Program-made: the position numbers and the translations under genes | The notes under the pieces: model-generated | Databases searched by the model: none | What the model saw: the letters and a program-made list of their open reading frames with translations, nothing else | What the model was told of the DNA's origin: nothing | In this document: piece after piece, positions 35,308-44,130 of the stretch | Position numbering within the stretch: position 1 is the first letter of the stretch | How the letters are laid out: each line of letters opens with the position of its first letter | Assembly: GCF_002090075.1 (NCBI RefSeq) | Contig: NZ_BBRI01000002.1 | Coordinates: 868,001-932,000, forward strand | From: Demequina sp. NBRC 110052 | GTDB taxonomy: Bacteria > Actinomycetota > Actinomycetes > Actinomycetales > Demequinaceae | DNA length: 64,000 bases | Reading direction: 5' to 3'

Positions 35308-36477
35308 GTGAGCGACCAGCCGCAGGGCCAGGACGAGGCCGCGACGGACCGGGTACAAGGGGGATTCTCACCCTTCGCCGCGCCGACGGGCGGGCAGGGT
35401 CAGATCGACGCGTTCCCGCCGCCGCCGGTCGCCCCGGCGCCACCGCTGGGCGCCCCTGCGCCAGCGTCGGGCGTGGGGCCGACAGCGCCGCCGCGTGCGG
35501 GGACGCAGGCCCCTCCCCGCTTCGCGGACGCCGCCGCGATGAACCGCCCTGGGATCATCCCCTTGCGACCGCTCACCTTCGGCGAACTGCTCGACGGCCC
35601 CCTCAAGGCGATCCGCCACAACCCCAAGGTGATGCTGGGGCTCAACGCGCTCGTCGCGCTCGTCTCGATGCTCGCGACGTACGGGATGGGCTACAGCTAC
35701 TACTCGGCGCTGTTCGGCAGCGCCTACCTCGAGTCGGGCTCGACGACCGACGCGCCGTTCACCGTGACGGACGTGGTGCTGCTGCTCGTCGGCGCCTTCG
35801 TGGGCTCGCTCGTGCTGCTGGTGTCCACGGGCATCACCACCCTGTCCTTCTCGCGCTCGGTTCTCGGCGAGCGCATGAGCGTAGGCGAGGCGACGCGCCG
35901 AGCCCTGCGCGCACTGCCGACGCTCGTGGTGCAGTCGCTCGCTCTGGGCCTCGCGTACAGCGCGGTGCTCGCGGTCGTCGTGCTGCTCGCGATCCCGTCG
36001 TTCCAGGCGTCGGTAGGCCTGGGGATCGCGGTGCTGATCCTCAGCGCGCTCGGCGCCACCGCCCTGGTCATCTGGACTGCGATCAAGCTCTCGCTCGCGG
36101 TGCCCGCCGTGGTGCTCGAGCGCAAGGGCCCGTTCGCCGCGATGGCCCGCTCGTGGCGCCTCACCGGTGGACGCTTCTGGATGATCCTCGGCGTGCTCGC
36201 GGTCGCCTCGATCATCACCGGGGTCATCCAGAACGTGCTCGCCGTGCCTGTCTCCGTCCTGCTGCCGCTGCTGATGTTCACCACCGACCCCGCGACCGCC
36301 GTGCCGATCTACGTCATCGCGATCGGCGTCGCCTCGTTCCTGGGTGTCCTGCTCTCGATCGCGTACCTGGGCGGGGTGACCGCAGGCCTGTACACGGACC
36401 AGCGGATGCGCAAGGAGGGCTTCGACCTCGCGCTCACCAAGGCAGTCCAGCAGCGTGCCGAGGCCGACGCCGCGTGA
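35308..36477 (+). CDS. Multi-pass membrane protein (GlpQ-membrane/YciC-like domain) with Pro-rich tail
   Basis: A 389-residue protein. The first 85 residues are a Pro/Ala/Gln-rich cytoplasmic tail. Then PLTFGELLDGPLKAIRHNP leads into about six membrane segments (near 110-130, 150-175, 205-230, 235-260, 285-315, 325-350), a layout typical of the DUF975/GlpQ-membrane group. The GTG at 35308 is preferred: AGGAGG lies seven bases before it, whereas the ATG at 35302 touches it. It opens a plus-strand operon of five overlapping genes back to back with mtrA. Function unknown; the neighbours suggest work in envelope quality control. Confidence 0.85.
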   Translation: MSDQPQGQDEAATDRVQGGFSPFAAPTGGQGQIDAFPPPPVAPAPPLGAPAPASGVGPTAPPRAGTQAPPRFADAAAMNRPGIIPLRPLTFGELLDGPLKAIRHNPKVMLGLNALVALVSMLATYGMGYSYYSALFGSAYLESGSTTDAPFTVTDVVLLLVGAFVGSLVLLVSTGITTLSFSRSVLGERMSVGEATRRALRALPTLVVQSLALGLAYSAVLAVVVLLAIPSFQASVGLGIAVLILSALGATALVIWTAIKLSLAVPAVVLERKGPFAAMARSWRLTGGRFWMILGVLAVASIITGVIQNVLAVPVSVLLPLLMFTTDPATAVPIYVIAIGVASFLGVLLSIAYLGGVTAGLYTDQRMRKEGFDLALTKAVQQRAEADAA

Positions 36478-37127
36478 TACTCGCGCTCCTGCCGCTCGCG
36501 CCGCCGGTGGAGCCGGGCGCTGATGAGGCGCGCCGCTGGGCCGAGGACGAGCTGTCGAAGGCGGACTACGCCGCAGGGGCCTCCCTCATGGACCGGATCG
36601 CGCAGGCACTCACCGACTTCCTCGCCGATCTGCTCTCCGGCGAGGGAAGCGGCTCGCTCGAACCGCTGGGATACGTGCTCGCGCTGCTCGCCGTGATCGC
36701 CGTGCTCGGCGGGGCCTTCGCCATCGCGCGTCCGCTGCTCGCCGCGCGCCGACGCGAGCGGTCCGATGTGATGGAGGACGAGACACGCAGCGCCACCGAG
36801 CTCGATGCGGCCGCCCGGACGGCCGCCGCTGCCGAGCGCTGGCACGACGCGGTCGTCGACGGGTTCCGAGCGATCGTGCGCTCTGCGGAGGAGCGCGCGC
36901 TGATCGACCCGCGGCCCGGCCGCACGGCGCACGAGGCCGCGTGGGATGCCGGCGTCGCAGTGCCCGATGCCGCGCGCGCGCTGCACGCCGCGTCGCGCAC
37001 CTTCGATGAGGTCAGGTACAGCGACGTCGTCGCCACGCGCGCCCACTACGAGACCGTGCGCGCGGCGTCGGAAGCACTCGCCCTCGCCCGCCCCGCTGTG
37101 AGCGCCGCCCAGGAGCCGACGCCATGA
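36474..37127 (+). CDS. DUF4129-domain membrane protein
   Basis: A 217-residue protein with a short hydrophobic start, an acidic outer stretch (about 14-50), one main membrane segment (about 62-85) and a cytoplasmic DUF4129 domain (about 105-210; AERWHDAVVDGFRAIVRS and RTAHEAA). DUF4129 often forms the C-terminal part of transglutaminase-like membrane proteins; here it stands alone. The GTG start overlaps the previous stop (GTGA), and the next gene overlaps its end by 4 bp. It belongs to the MoxR-DUF58 cluster. Role unknown. Confidence 0.88.
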   Translation: MILALLPLAPPVEPGADEARRWAEDELSKADYAAGASLMDRIAQALTDFLADLLSGEGSGSLEPLGYVLALLAVIAVLGGAFAIARPLLAARRRERSDVMEDETRSATELDAAARTAAAAERWHDAVVDGFRAIVRSAEERALIDPRPGRTAHEAAWDAGVAVPDAARALHAASRTFDEVRYSDVVATRAHYETVRAASEALALARPAVSAAQEPTP

Positions 37128-38323
37128 GCCGCACCGTCGCCGCGCCCGACGGCTTTCTCCTGGGAGACGGCTCCACAGCCGCTGTGGTCGGCTCGGCGCG
37201 CTGGAACCGCTCGCGCTGGCTGGTGACCGTCTTGGGGCTCGTGCTCGTGCTGCTCGTGACGGTCACGCTCGCACGCCCCGCAACGTCGTCCACACCGCTG
37301 TCGATCAGCAACCCGGGCCCCACCGGCGCCCGCGCGCTCGCCGAGGTCCTGCGCGACCAGGGCGTGAGCGTCGAGGAGGTCGACACGCTCGCGGACGCGT
37401 ACCGGCGGCTGGACGGCGGCGGCACGCTCGTGATCGCCTCGTACGTCTTCCTCGAGGACCGTCAGGTCGCGTCCATCGCCGACCACGCGGGCGACATCGT
37501 GTGGATCGACCCGGATGCGAACACTCTCGATGCGATCGACCCCGGGCTGTCGGCCGAGCCTGCCACCGGCGAGGGGACGCTCGTCGCAGACTGCGACGCG
37601 CCCGCGGCCGTCGCCGCAGGCTCGCTCACGGGGGTCGCCACCAGCATCTACGCCGACTCGCCGCGCGCGGTTCCTTGCTTCACGGACGGCTACGGGTCGG
37701 CGTACGTGATGCTCGAGCGCAACGGCGCCCGACCCGTGCACGTGCTCGCAGACGCGGACATCGTCTCCAACGCCGGCCTCGCGACCGACGGCGCCGCGGC
37801 GCTCGCACTGTGGACCACCGGCCACGCGGAGCACGTGGTCTGGTACATGGGAGGCGAGCTCGACGACACGGTGTTCGGCACGGACCAGGCGGGATCGACC
37901 TACTTCACGCCCCGCACGCCGCCCTGGCTCGCCGCGGGCGGCGTCGCCGCCGCGATCACCGCGCTCGTCGCCGCCGCGTGGCAGGGCCGACGCATGGGCC
38001 GCCTCGTCACGGAGCCGCTCCCCGTCATCGTCAGAGCGTCAGAGGCCACGCGCGGCCGCGGACGCCTATACGAGCGAGGCCGCGCCCGCGGGCACGCGCT
38101 CGCCGCGCTGCGCGCCGGAGCCGCCGCACGCATGGCGAGCCGGCTCTCGCTGCCGCGGACAGCCCCGCGCGGAGCGCTCGTCTCCGCGATCGCCGCCCAC
38201 ACCGAGCGCGACGGCGCCGAGATCGACCTGCTGCTGTACGGCCCACCGCCGGCCGACGACCACGACATGCTGGACCTCCTGGCCCGGCTCGACTCCCTGG
38301 AAGACGAGGTGCACCGCTCGTGA
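37124..38323 (+). CDS. DUF4350-domain membrane protein
   Basis: A 399-residue protein. The first membrane segment (about 33-52) leads to an external DUF4350 domain (about 55-260) that resembles a glutamine-amidotransferase-like fold (NPGPTGARALAEVLRDQGV, then VIASYVFLEDRQV). A second membrane segment is at about 265-285. The cytoplasmic tail (290-399) is Arg/Ala-rich and ends with an acidic stretch. Members occur with MoxR ATPases and DUF58 proteins in many actinobacteria. No catalytic triad is obvious. Overlaps both neighbours by 4 bp. Confidence 0.9.
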   Translation: MSRTVAAPDGFLLGDGSTAAVVGSARWNRSRWLVTVLGLVLVLLVTVTLARPATSSTPLSISNPGPTGARALAEVLRDQGVSVEEVDTLADAYRRLDGGGTLVIASYVFLEDRQVASIADHAGDIVWIDPDANTLDAIDPGLSAEPATGEGTLVADCDAPAAVAAGSLTGVATSIYADSPRAVPCFTDGYGSAYVMLERNGARPVHVLADADIVSNAGLATDGAAALALWTTGHAEHVVWYMGGELDDTVFGTDQAGSTYFTPRTPPWLAAGGVAAAITALVAAAWQGRRMGRLVTEPLPVIVRASEATRGRGRLYERGRARGHALAALRAGAAARMASRLSLPRTAPRGALVSAIAAHTERDGAEIDLLLYGPPPADDHDMLDLLARLDSLEDEVHRS

Positions 38324-39303
38324 CCGAGAACCCCGACCAGAACCCGCCCGCCTACTCGCCGCTGGTGACCACGCTCGCGAAGGTGCGCACCGAGGTGGGG
38401 CGCGCCGTCGTCGGCCAGGACGCCGCCGTCACGGGCCTCATCATCGCGCTGCTGTGCCGCGGTCACGTGCTGCTCGAAGGAGTGCCCGGCGTCGCCAAGA
38501 CGCTCCTGGTGCGCACCCTCGCGGCATCCCTCGCTCTCGACACCAAGCGCGTGCAGTTCACCCCCGACCTCATGCCGGGAGACATCACGGGCTCGCTCGT
38601 GTACGACGCACAGACCTCCCGCTTCTCGTTCCGCGAGGGCCCCGTCTTCACGAACCTCATGCTCGGCGACGAGATCAACCGCACTCCCCCCAAGACGCAG
38701 TCCGCGCTGCTCGAGGCCATGGAGGAGCGCCAGGTCACCGTCGACGGCGAGGCGCGCCGCCTGCCCGAGCCATTCCTCGTGATCGCGACCCAGAACCCCG
38801 TCGAGTACGAGGGCACCTATCCGCTCCCAGAAGCCCAGCTGGACCGCTTCCTGCTCAAGCTCCAGCTGCCGCTGCCCGATCGCGCCGTGGAGGCCGAGGT
38901 GCTGCGCCGCCACGCCGCGGGCTTCGACCCGCGCGACCTCGGGGCCGCCGGCGTCACCGCAGTGGCATCGCTCGAGGATCTCGAGGCTGCGCGCAGCGAG
39001 GTCGCGAAGGTCGAGATCTCACCCGAGGTGATCGCCTACATCGTCGACGTGTGCCGTGCGACGCGCGCGGCGACCGCGACCTCGCTCGGCGTCTCGCCCC
39101 GCGGCGCGACCGCGCTCCTCGCCACCACTCGCGCATGGGCGTGGCTCTCGGGACGAGACTTCGTCACCCCGGACGACGTCAAGGCGCTCGCGCTGCCGAC
39201 GCTCGCGCACCGCATTCAGCTCACCGCAGAGGCGGAGCTCGAGGGCGTCACCGCGGACAGCGTCGTCGAGTCCGTCCTCGCGGCGGTCCCCGTACCCCGC
39301 TGA
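38320..39303 (+). CDS. MoxR-family AAA+ ATPase
   Basis: A 327-residue chaperone-like ATPase. Walker A is GVPGVAKT (about 47-54), Walker B LGDEIN, sensor 1 ATQNP, and the arginine-finger region YPLPEAQLDRF is the MoxR hallmark. A C-terminal lid domain (about 220-325) completes it. MoxR proteins remodel or load metals into partner proteins together with von Willebrand A domain proteins; the partner here is the DUF58 protein encoded next, one base overlapping. The GTG start overlaps the DUF4350 stop by 4 bp. The client of this system is unknown. Confidence 0.95.
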   Translation: MTENPDQNPPAYSPLVTTLAKVRTEVGRAVVGQDAAVTGLIIALLCRGHVLLEGVPGVAKTLLVRTLAASLALDTKRVQFTPDLMPGDITGSLVYDAQTSRFSFREGPVFTNLMLGDEINRTPPKTQSALLEAMEERQVTVDGEARRLPEPFLVIATQNPVEYEGTYPLPEAQLDRFLLKLQLPLPDRAVEAEVLRRHAAGFDPRDLGAAGVTAVASLEDLEAARSEVAKVEISPEVIAYIVDVCRATRAATATSLGVSPRGATALLATTRAWAWLSGRDFVTPDDVKALALPTLAHRIQLTAEAELEGVTADSVVESVLAAVPVPR

Positions 39304-40595
39304 TGTACCTGACCTGGAGGGCCGCAGCGCTCAGCGCCGTCGGCATCGTCATCGCCGCGGCCGCGGGATCTGCGGGCGCCGCGCTCGTGTGGGCAGGCAT
39401 TACCGCGGCGCTCGTGCTCGGCGATGCGCTCGGCGCACCGTCCCCGCGGCTGCTCGCCTCCAGGCGTGAGCCGCCGGGCGCGGTGAGGCTGGGCGAGGCG
39501 ACGCAGACGACGCTGCTGGTGCGCAACGTCGGCTCGCGGCGCGCGCGCGGCGCCGTCCGCGACGCCTGGCAGCCGTCCGCAGGCGCGGGCGTCAATCGGC
39601 ACGCGTTCGACCTCCCGGCGGGCGAGGCGAGGCGCTTCACGACCTCCTTGCGGCCGGTCCGACGCGGTGATCGGCACGCGGGAGCAGTCACTCTGCGCGT
39701 GCGCGGTCCCCTCGGCCTCGCTGGCCGACAGCTGTCCGTCGACCTGCCCGCGACGCTGCGCGTGCTCCCCGAGTTCGCGTCGCGCCGCCACCTCCCGTCG
39801 CGGCTCGCCCGCCTGCGCGAGCTGGATGGCCGGTCGGCCGTCCAGATGCGCGGCCCCGGATCGGAGTTCGACTCGCTCCGCGAGTACGTGATCGGCGACG
39901 ACGTGCGCGCGATCGACTGGCGCGCCACCGCCCGACGCTCCGAGGTCGTCGTGCGCACATGGCGCCCCGAGCGCGACAGGCAGGTGCTGATCCTCGTCGA
40001 CACGGCCCGCTCCGCAGCCGCGCGCATCGGCGACATCCCCCGGCTCGACGCGTGGATCGAGACCACCCTGCTCCTGTCCGCCCTCGCCTCCAAAGCCGGG
40101 GACCGCGTGCACGTGGTCGCGTTCGATCGTGGCGTGCGCGCACGCGTCTCGGGCGTCTCCGGGGCGGCGCTCATGCCCGCGATCGCCGACCGCCTCGCCC
40201 CGCTGGAGCCACGCCTCATCGAGCCCGATTGGACGTCCGTCGCGGGCATCGTGCGCGAGACTCTCTCACAGCGCGCGCTCGTGGTGCTGCTCACCGACCT
40301 TGGCGCCGCGGCCGCAGATTCAGGCATGATGCGTGCGCTCGCGCCCATCGCGCGCGACCACCAGTTGCTCGTCGCACCGGTCGACGACCCAGAGCTGCGC
40401 GAGATCGCGGCCGCCCGCGGAGGCACGGCCGAGGCCTATGCCGCCGCCGCGGCCACCCGCCACGAGCTCGAGCGGGCAGCCGTCGCCGACCGCATGCGGC
40501 GCAGCGGCATCGAGGTGGTCTCGGCGGGCCCCGACGACCTCCCGCCCGCCGTCGCCGACGCGTACCTGGCCCTCAAGGCAGCGGGACGGCTCTAG
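39303..40595 (+). CDS. DUF58 / vWA-like protein, partner of MoxR
   Basis: A 430-residue protein with two membrane segments at the start (about 8-28 and 30-48), a beta-rich region, the DUF58 core (about 190-250, FDSLREYVIGDDVRAIDWRA) and a vWA-like fold (about 230-400). The metal-site motif reads VDTARS, so the first Ser of DxSxS is Ala; the second Ser remains and TDLG supplies a later Asp. Metal binding may be weakened. The ATG shares one base with the MoxR stop (TGATG), so stoichiometric synthesis is likely. Last gene of the five-gene operon. Confidence 0.92.
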   Translation: MYLTWRAAALSAVGIVIAAAAGSAGAALVWAGITAALVLGDALGAPSPRLLASRREPPGAVRLGEATQTTLLVRNVGSRRARGAVRDAWQPSAGAGVNRHAFDLPAGEARRFTTSLRPVRRGDRHAGAVTLRVRGPLGLAGRQLSVDLPATLRVLPEFASRRHLPSRLARLRELDGRSAVQMRGPGSEFDSLREYVIGDDVRAIDWRATARRSEVVVRTWRPERDRQVLILVDTARSAAARIGDIPRLDAWIETTLLLSALASKAGDRVHVVAFDRGVRARVSGVSGAALMPAIADRLAPLEPRLIEPDWTSVAGIVRETLSQRALVVLLTDLGAAAADSGMMRALAPIARDHQLLVAPVDDPELREIAAARGGTAEAYAAAAATRHELERAAVADRMRRSGIEVVSAGPDDLPPAVADAYLALKAAGRL

Positions 40596-40636
40596 GGCTG
40601 GCCGCCCACTGCGTCGGGCGTCTGCGACTCACGTCG

Positions 40637-41635
40637 CTACGCGGCGACCGGAGCGACGTCCTCGCGCAGCTCACGCTCGACATCGCCGGTCTCCCCCATG
40701 AGCGCCGCGCGGCGGCCGAGCGTGAACACCAGCGTCCAGTAGCCGGCGAGTGCCGTCACGCCGATGGCGATCTTCACCGGCCAGGGGATCGCAGGGGCGC
40801 CGGTGACGTATCCCTCGATGATCCCCGACACCAGCAGCACGACGACCAGGCCGAGCACCGCGCCGAACATCGCGCGTCCCTCCTCGGCAAGCGCGCGCAT
40901 CCGTGGGCGGGGCCCCGGGACGAGCGCCGTCCACGCGAGGCGAAGCCCCGCCGCGCCGGCGATCCACACGCCCGTCAGCTCGAGCAGGCCGTGCGGCGCG
41001 ATGAGCTGGAAGAACAGTCCGAGCTGGCCGAACTCGTGCATGACCGACGCGGCCACGCCCACCGACACGGCGTTCTGCACCAGCACGTACAGCGGCACGA
41101 CGCCCGTGATGCCGCCGAGCACGCACATCGCCGCGACCCACGCATTGTTGGTCCATACGCGCGCGAAGAAGGACGCCGAGGGGTTCTCCGAGTAGTAGGC
41201 CGCGAAGGCCTCCTCGGCATACGCCTGGCGCTCCTCGACGGTGCCCAGATCCGACATGAGCTCAGGGTTCGCGACGTAGTGCAGCGTGGTCGCGGCGCCG
41301 ATCAGCAGGAACACCGCCATCACGGCGAGCGTCCACCAGCGCAGCCGGTACAGCGCCGCCGGCATGGACAGCACGAAGAAGCGTGCGACTTCACGGTGCA
41401 CGGGCGGCCTCGCGCCAGCGAGCGCGGCGCGCGCCTTCGCGAGGAGCACCGACAGGCGCGACACGAGGGCGGGATCGGGAGCTGCGGACCGCACCTGCGC
41501 GAGATCCGAGGCGACCAGCTGGTACAGGCGCGCGAGCTCGTCCGCCTCCGCGCCGCTCGGCCGCCCGCGGCGCGAGAGCGTCTCGAGCCTCCTCCACCGA
41601 TCCTCACGCAGCGCCATGAAGGAGTCGAGGTCCAT
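40637..41635 (-). CDS. SpoIIM (stage II sporulation protein M)-like membrane protein
   Basis: A 332-residue membrane protein. A cytoplasmic helical start (MDLDSFMALREDRWRRLE, to about 95) precedes about five membrane segments (near 105-125, 175-200, 210-235, 240-260, 280-315). The family is named for a Bacillus protein that works with peptidoglycan hydrolases during engulfment, but non-sporulating actinobacteria keep it beside RDD and MoxR-DUF58 genes. It converges with the DUF58 gene and diverges from the RDD gene, 66 bp apart. Role here inferred as wall or membrane remodelling. Confidence 0.9.
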   Translation of the reverse strand: MDLDSFMALREDRWRRLETLSRRGRPSGAEADELARLYQLVASDLAQVRSAAPDPALVSRLSVLLAKARAALAGARPPVHREVARFFVLSMPAALYRLRWWTLAVMAVFLLIGAATTLHYVANPELMSDLGTVEERQAYAEEAFAAYYSENPSASFFARVWTNNAWVAAMCVLGGITGVVPLYVLVQNAVSVGVAASVMHEFGQLGLFFQLIAPHGLLELTGVWIAGAAGLRLAWTALVPGPRPRMRALAEEGRAMFGAVLGLVVVLLVSGIIEGYVTGAPAIPWPVKIAIGVTALAGYWTLVFTLGRRAALMGETGDVERELREDVAPVAA

Positions 41636-41701
41636 GCGGATACGATGCCATACGGGGGCGAGCGCGCGCCATGGAGTCGCGGCCCAGACGGAGGGAGACC
41701 C

Positions 41702-42520
41702 GTGGACGACACCACGACGATCGGCGAGGGCGTGGTCCTCGAGACCGCCGCCGCGAGCGTCGGACTGAGGGCCGCTGGCGCGATGCTGGACGCGATCGTG
41801 CTGGGGGCGTTCTATGTGGGGTCCTTCACGGCACTGGCCTGGGTGATGCCCGACTCGATGGACTTCGCGGCGCTGAGCGCGGCTGTGCTCACTCACCTCA
41901 TCCTCGTGTTCGTCGGCATCCCGGTGGCCCTCGAGACACTGACGCGCGGACGCTCGGTGGGCAAGTTCGCGACCGGCGTGCGGATCGTGCGCGACGACGG
42001 CGGGCCGATCGCGTTCCGCCAGGCATTCGTGCGCGGGCTCGTCGGCGTGCTCGACCTGTGGCTCACCGCGGGCGGCATGGCGCTCATCAGCGCCTTCACG
42101 ACCGCGCGAGGCAAGCGCGTCGGCGACATCCTCGCCGGCACGTACGCACTCAAGGAGCGCGCCGCACGCAGCCCCCACGCGCCCCTGGTCATGCCGCCCG
42201 CCCTCGCCGAGTGGGCCACCACCGCTGACGTGCGACGCCTGCCCGACGGTCTCGCGCTCACGGTGCGCCAGTTCCTGTCGCGGGCCGCGCAGCTCAATCC
42301 GGTCTCGCGAGCCCAGATCGGCACCGAGATGGCCGACGCGGTGACTCCCTACGTCTCCCCCGCGCCCCCTCAGGGCACCCACCCGGAAGCGCTGCTCACC
42401 GCGGCGCTCGTGATGCGTCGCGATCGCGAGTACGCCCGGGCGCTCGAGCACCAGCGCACAGACGCCGAGGTCGCCTCACGGATCCAGCGGCTCCCGCACG
42501 GCGTCCCCGAGGTCTCGTAG
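41702..42520 (+). CDS. RDD-family membrane protein
   Basis: A 272-residue protein. The RDD domain (about 15-150) has three membrane segments, the family Arg in VGLRAAGAMLDAIV and Asp residues of RIVRDDGGPIAFRQAF. The long C-terminal cytoplasmic part (about 155-272) is mostly helical, with VRRLPDGLALTVRQFLSRAAQL. The GTG at 41702 has GGAGGGAG before it at good spacing. RDD proteins are often linked to ion or osmotic tolerance, without firm biochemistry. Paired with SpoIIM divergently, as in many actinobacteria. It converges with ahcY on a hairpin. Confidence 0.9.
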   Translation: MDDTTTIGEGVVLETAAASVGLRAAGAMLDAIVLGAFYVGSFTALAWVMPDSMDFAALSAAVLTHLILVFVGIPVALETLTRGRSVGKFATGVRIVRDDGGPIAFRQAFVRGLVGVLDLWLTAGGMALISAFTTARGKRVGDILAGTYALKERAARSPHAPLVMPPALAEWATTADVRRLPDGLALTVRQFLSRAAQLNPVSRAQIGTEMADAVTPYVSPAPPQGTHPEALLTAALVMRRDREYARALEHQRTDAEVASRIQRLPHGVPEVS

Positions 42521-42534
42521 CGCCCGACGCTCTC

Positions 42535-42558
42535 GCCGGGCAGGCGCGTCGGCCCGGC
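42535..42558. terminator. Hairpin between RDD gene and ahcY
   Basis: GCCGGGC (42535-42541) and GCCCGGC (42552-42558) make a perfect 7-bp stem with a 10-nt loop in the 38-bp gap between converging stops. The decamer CGCCCGACGC precedes it. Confidence 0.55.
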
Positions 42559-43998
42559 TCAGTACCGGTAGTGGTCAGGCTTGAAGGGCCCGTGCTGCGG
42601 CACGCCGAGGTAGTCGGCCTGGTCCTTGCTCATCTCCGTGAGGCGCACCCCGAGCGAGTCGAGGTGGAGGCGCGCGACCTTCTCGTCGAGCACCTTCGGC
42701 AGGCGGTGCACGCCCAGCGGGTACTCCTCAGGGCGCACCCACAACTCGATCTGCGCGAGCACCTGGTTGGCGAACGACGTGGACATCACGAAGCTCGGGT
42801 GGCCGGTCGCGTTGCCGAGGTTCAGCAGACGTCCGGCGGAGAGCACGATGACGCTGTGGCCGTCGGGGAAGGTCCACTCGTCGACCTGCGGCTTCACGGG
42901 CTCGAGCTTCGCGCCCGAGCGTGCGAGGCCCGCCATGTCGATCTCGTTGTCGAAGTGGCCCACGTTGCCCACGACGGCCTTGTTCTTCATGGCCGCCATG
43001 TGCTCGACGCGGATGATGTCCTTGTTGCCCGTCGTGGTGATGAAGAAGTCCGCGCGGTCCACGTAGTCCTCGACGCGGGCGACCTCGTAGCCGTCCATGG
43101 CGGCCTGGAGCGCGCAGATCGGGTCGACCTCCGTGACGACCACGCGCGCACCCTGGCCGCGCAGCGCCTCCGCGGCGCCCTTGCCGACGTCTCCGTACCC
43201 GCACACGACCGCGACCTTGCCGCCGATCAGCACGTCGGTGCCACGGTTGAGGCCGTCCGGCAGCGAGTGGCGGATGCCGTAGCGGTTGTCGAACTTGGAC
43301 TTGGTGACCGAGTCGTTGACGTTGATCGCGGGGAACAGCAGTTCGCCGCGCGCATGCATCTGGTCGAGGCGGTGCACGCCGGTGGTCGTCTCCTCGGAGA
43401 CGCCGACGATGCCCGCGGCCATGCGCGTGAAGCGCGTCGGGTCCTTCGCGAGCGAGCGGCGGAGCACCGCGCGCATCGCCTCGATCTCCTCGTTGTAGCG
43501 CGGGTCGTCCTCATCGATCGGGTCCGGCACGGCGCCCACCTTCTCGAACCGCACGCCCTCGTGCACCAGCAGCGTGGCGTCGCCACCGTCGTCGAGGATG
43601 ATCGTGGGGCCGTCGTGACCATCCCACGTGAGGATGCGGTCGGTGTACTCCCAGTACTCCGCGAGCGACTCGCCCTTGACCGCGAACACGGGCACGCCGT
43701 CGGGCGACGAGTAGGAGCCCTGGCCGACGACGATCGCCGCGGCCGCCTCGTCCTGAGTGGAGAACACGTTGCACGACGCCCAGCGCACGTCCGCACCGAG
43801 CGCAGTGAGCGTCTCGATGAGCACTGCGGTCTGCACAGTCATGTGGAGCGATCCGGCGATGCGCGCGCCGGCGAGCGGCTGCGACGCGGAGAACTCCTCG
43901 CGCAGCGAGGTGAGGCCCGGCATCTCCACCTCGGCGAGGCGGATCTGATGGCGGCCCGCCTCGGCGAGGGCCAGGTCGGCGACGACGTGCTCGGTCAT
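42559..43998 (-). CDS. ahcY: Adenosylhomocysteinase
   Basis: A 479-residue NAD-dependent enzyme that splits S-adenosylhomocysteine and so keeps methylation running. The substrate domain has [16 protein letters not shown] and [13 protein letters not shown]. The NAD fold has [10 protein letters not shown] (about 263-272), GHFDNEIDM and the C-terminal lock KPDHYRY that reaches into the neighbouring subunit. The actinobacterial insertion of about 40 residues is present, which explains the length over the human enzyme. AAGGAG stands five bases before the ATG. A leader of about 54 nt follows a TAGCCT element; I do not see an SAH riboswitch in it. Confidence 0.98.
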   Translation of the reverse strand: MTEHVVADLALAEAGRHQIRLAEVEMPGLTSLREEFSASQPLAGARIAGSLHMTVQTAVLIETLTALGADVRWASCNVFSTQDEAAAAIVVGQGSYSSPDGVPVFAVKGESLAEYWEYTDRILTWDGHDGPTIILDDGGDATLLVHEGVRFEKVGAVPDPIDEDDPRYNEEIEAMRAVLRRSLAKDPTRFTRMAAGIVGVSEETTTGVHRLDQMHARGELLFPAINVNDSVTKSKFDNRYGIRHSLPDGLNRGTDVLIGGKVAVVCGYGDVGKGAAEALRGQGARVVVTEVDPICALQAAMDGYEVARVEDYVDRADFFITTTGNKDIIRVEHMAAMKNKAVVGNVGHFDNEIDMAGLARSGAKLEPVKPQVDEWTFPDGHSVIVLSAGRLLNLGNATGHPSFVMSTSFANQVLAQIELWVRPEEYPLGVHRLPKVLDEKVARLHLDSLGVRLTEMSKDQADYLGVPQHGPFKPDHYRY

Positions 43999-44058
43999 GG
44001 TTCTCCTTCAGGGACGGCGTGCGCGACGGCCCGGTGGCGGGGCGCGATGTCTGAGGAG

Positions 44059-44064
44059 AGGCTA
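44059..44064 (-). promoter_or_regulatory. -10 element of ahcY
   Basis: TAGCCT on the minus strand, about 60 bp before the ahcY ATG, with a decamer CGCCCGACGC copy 10 bp upstream. The leader of about 54 nt ends in a normal ribosome site. Confidence 0.4.
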
Positions 44065-44130
44065 ACGCAGATGCGCCCGACGCTGTGGAGGGCCGCCACT
44101 GCGGGCCTCCTGGGGGCGGGCGAAAGGTGG

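Noticed and set aside
42535..42558. Decamer CGCCCGACGC as simply part of terminator stems
   Set aside because: At 42521 the decamer lies outside the hairpin, and several copies (17064, 44074, 47019) are near promoters rather than at gene ends.
43999..44060. SAH riboswitch in the ahcY leader
   Set aside because: The leader is only about 54 nt and I could not find the known SAH-riboswitch core or its pseudoknot partners.
44046..44130. Small plus-strand peptide beginning MSEERLTQMRP
   Set aside because: It overlaps the ahcY promoter and then runs antisense through the CDF gene; no ribosome site or conserved feature supports it.
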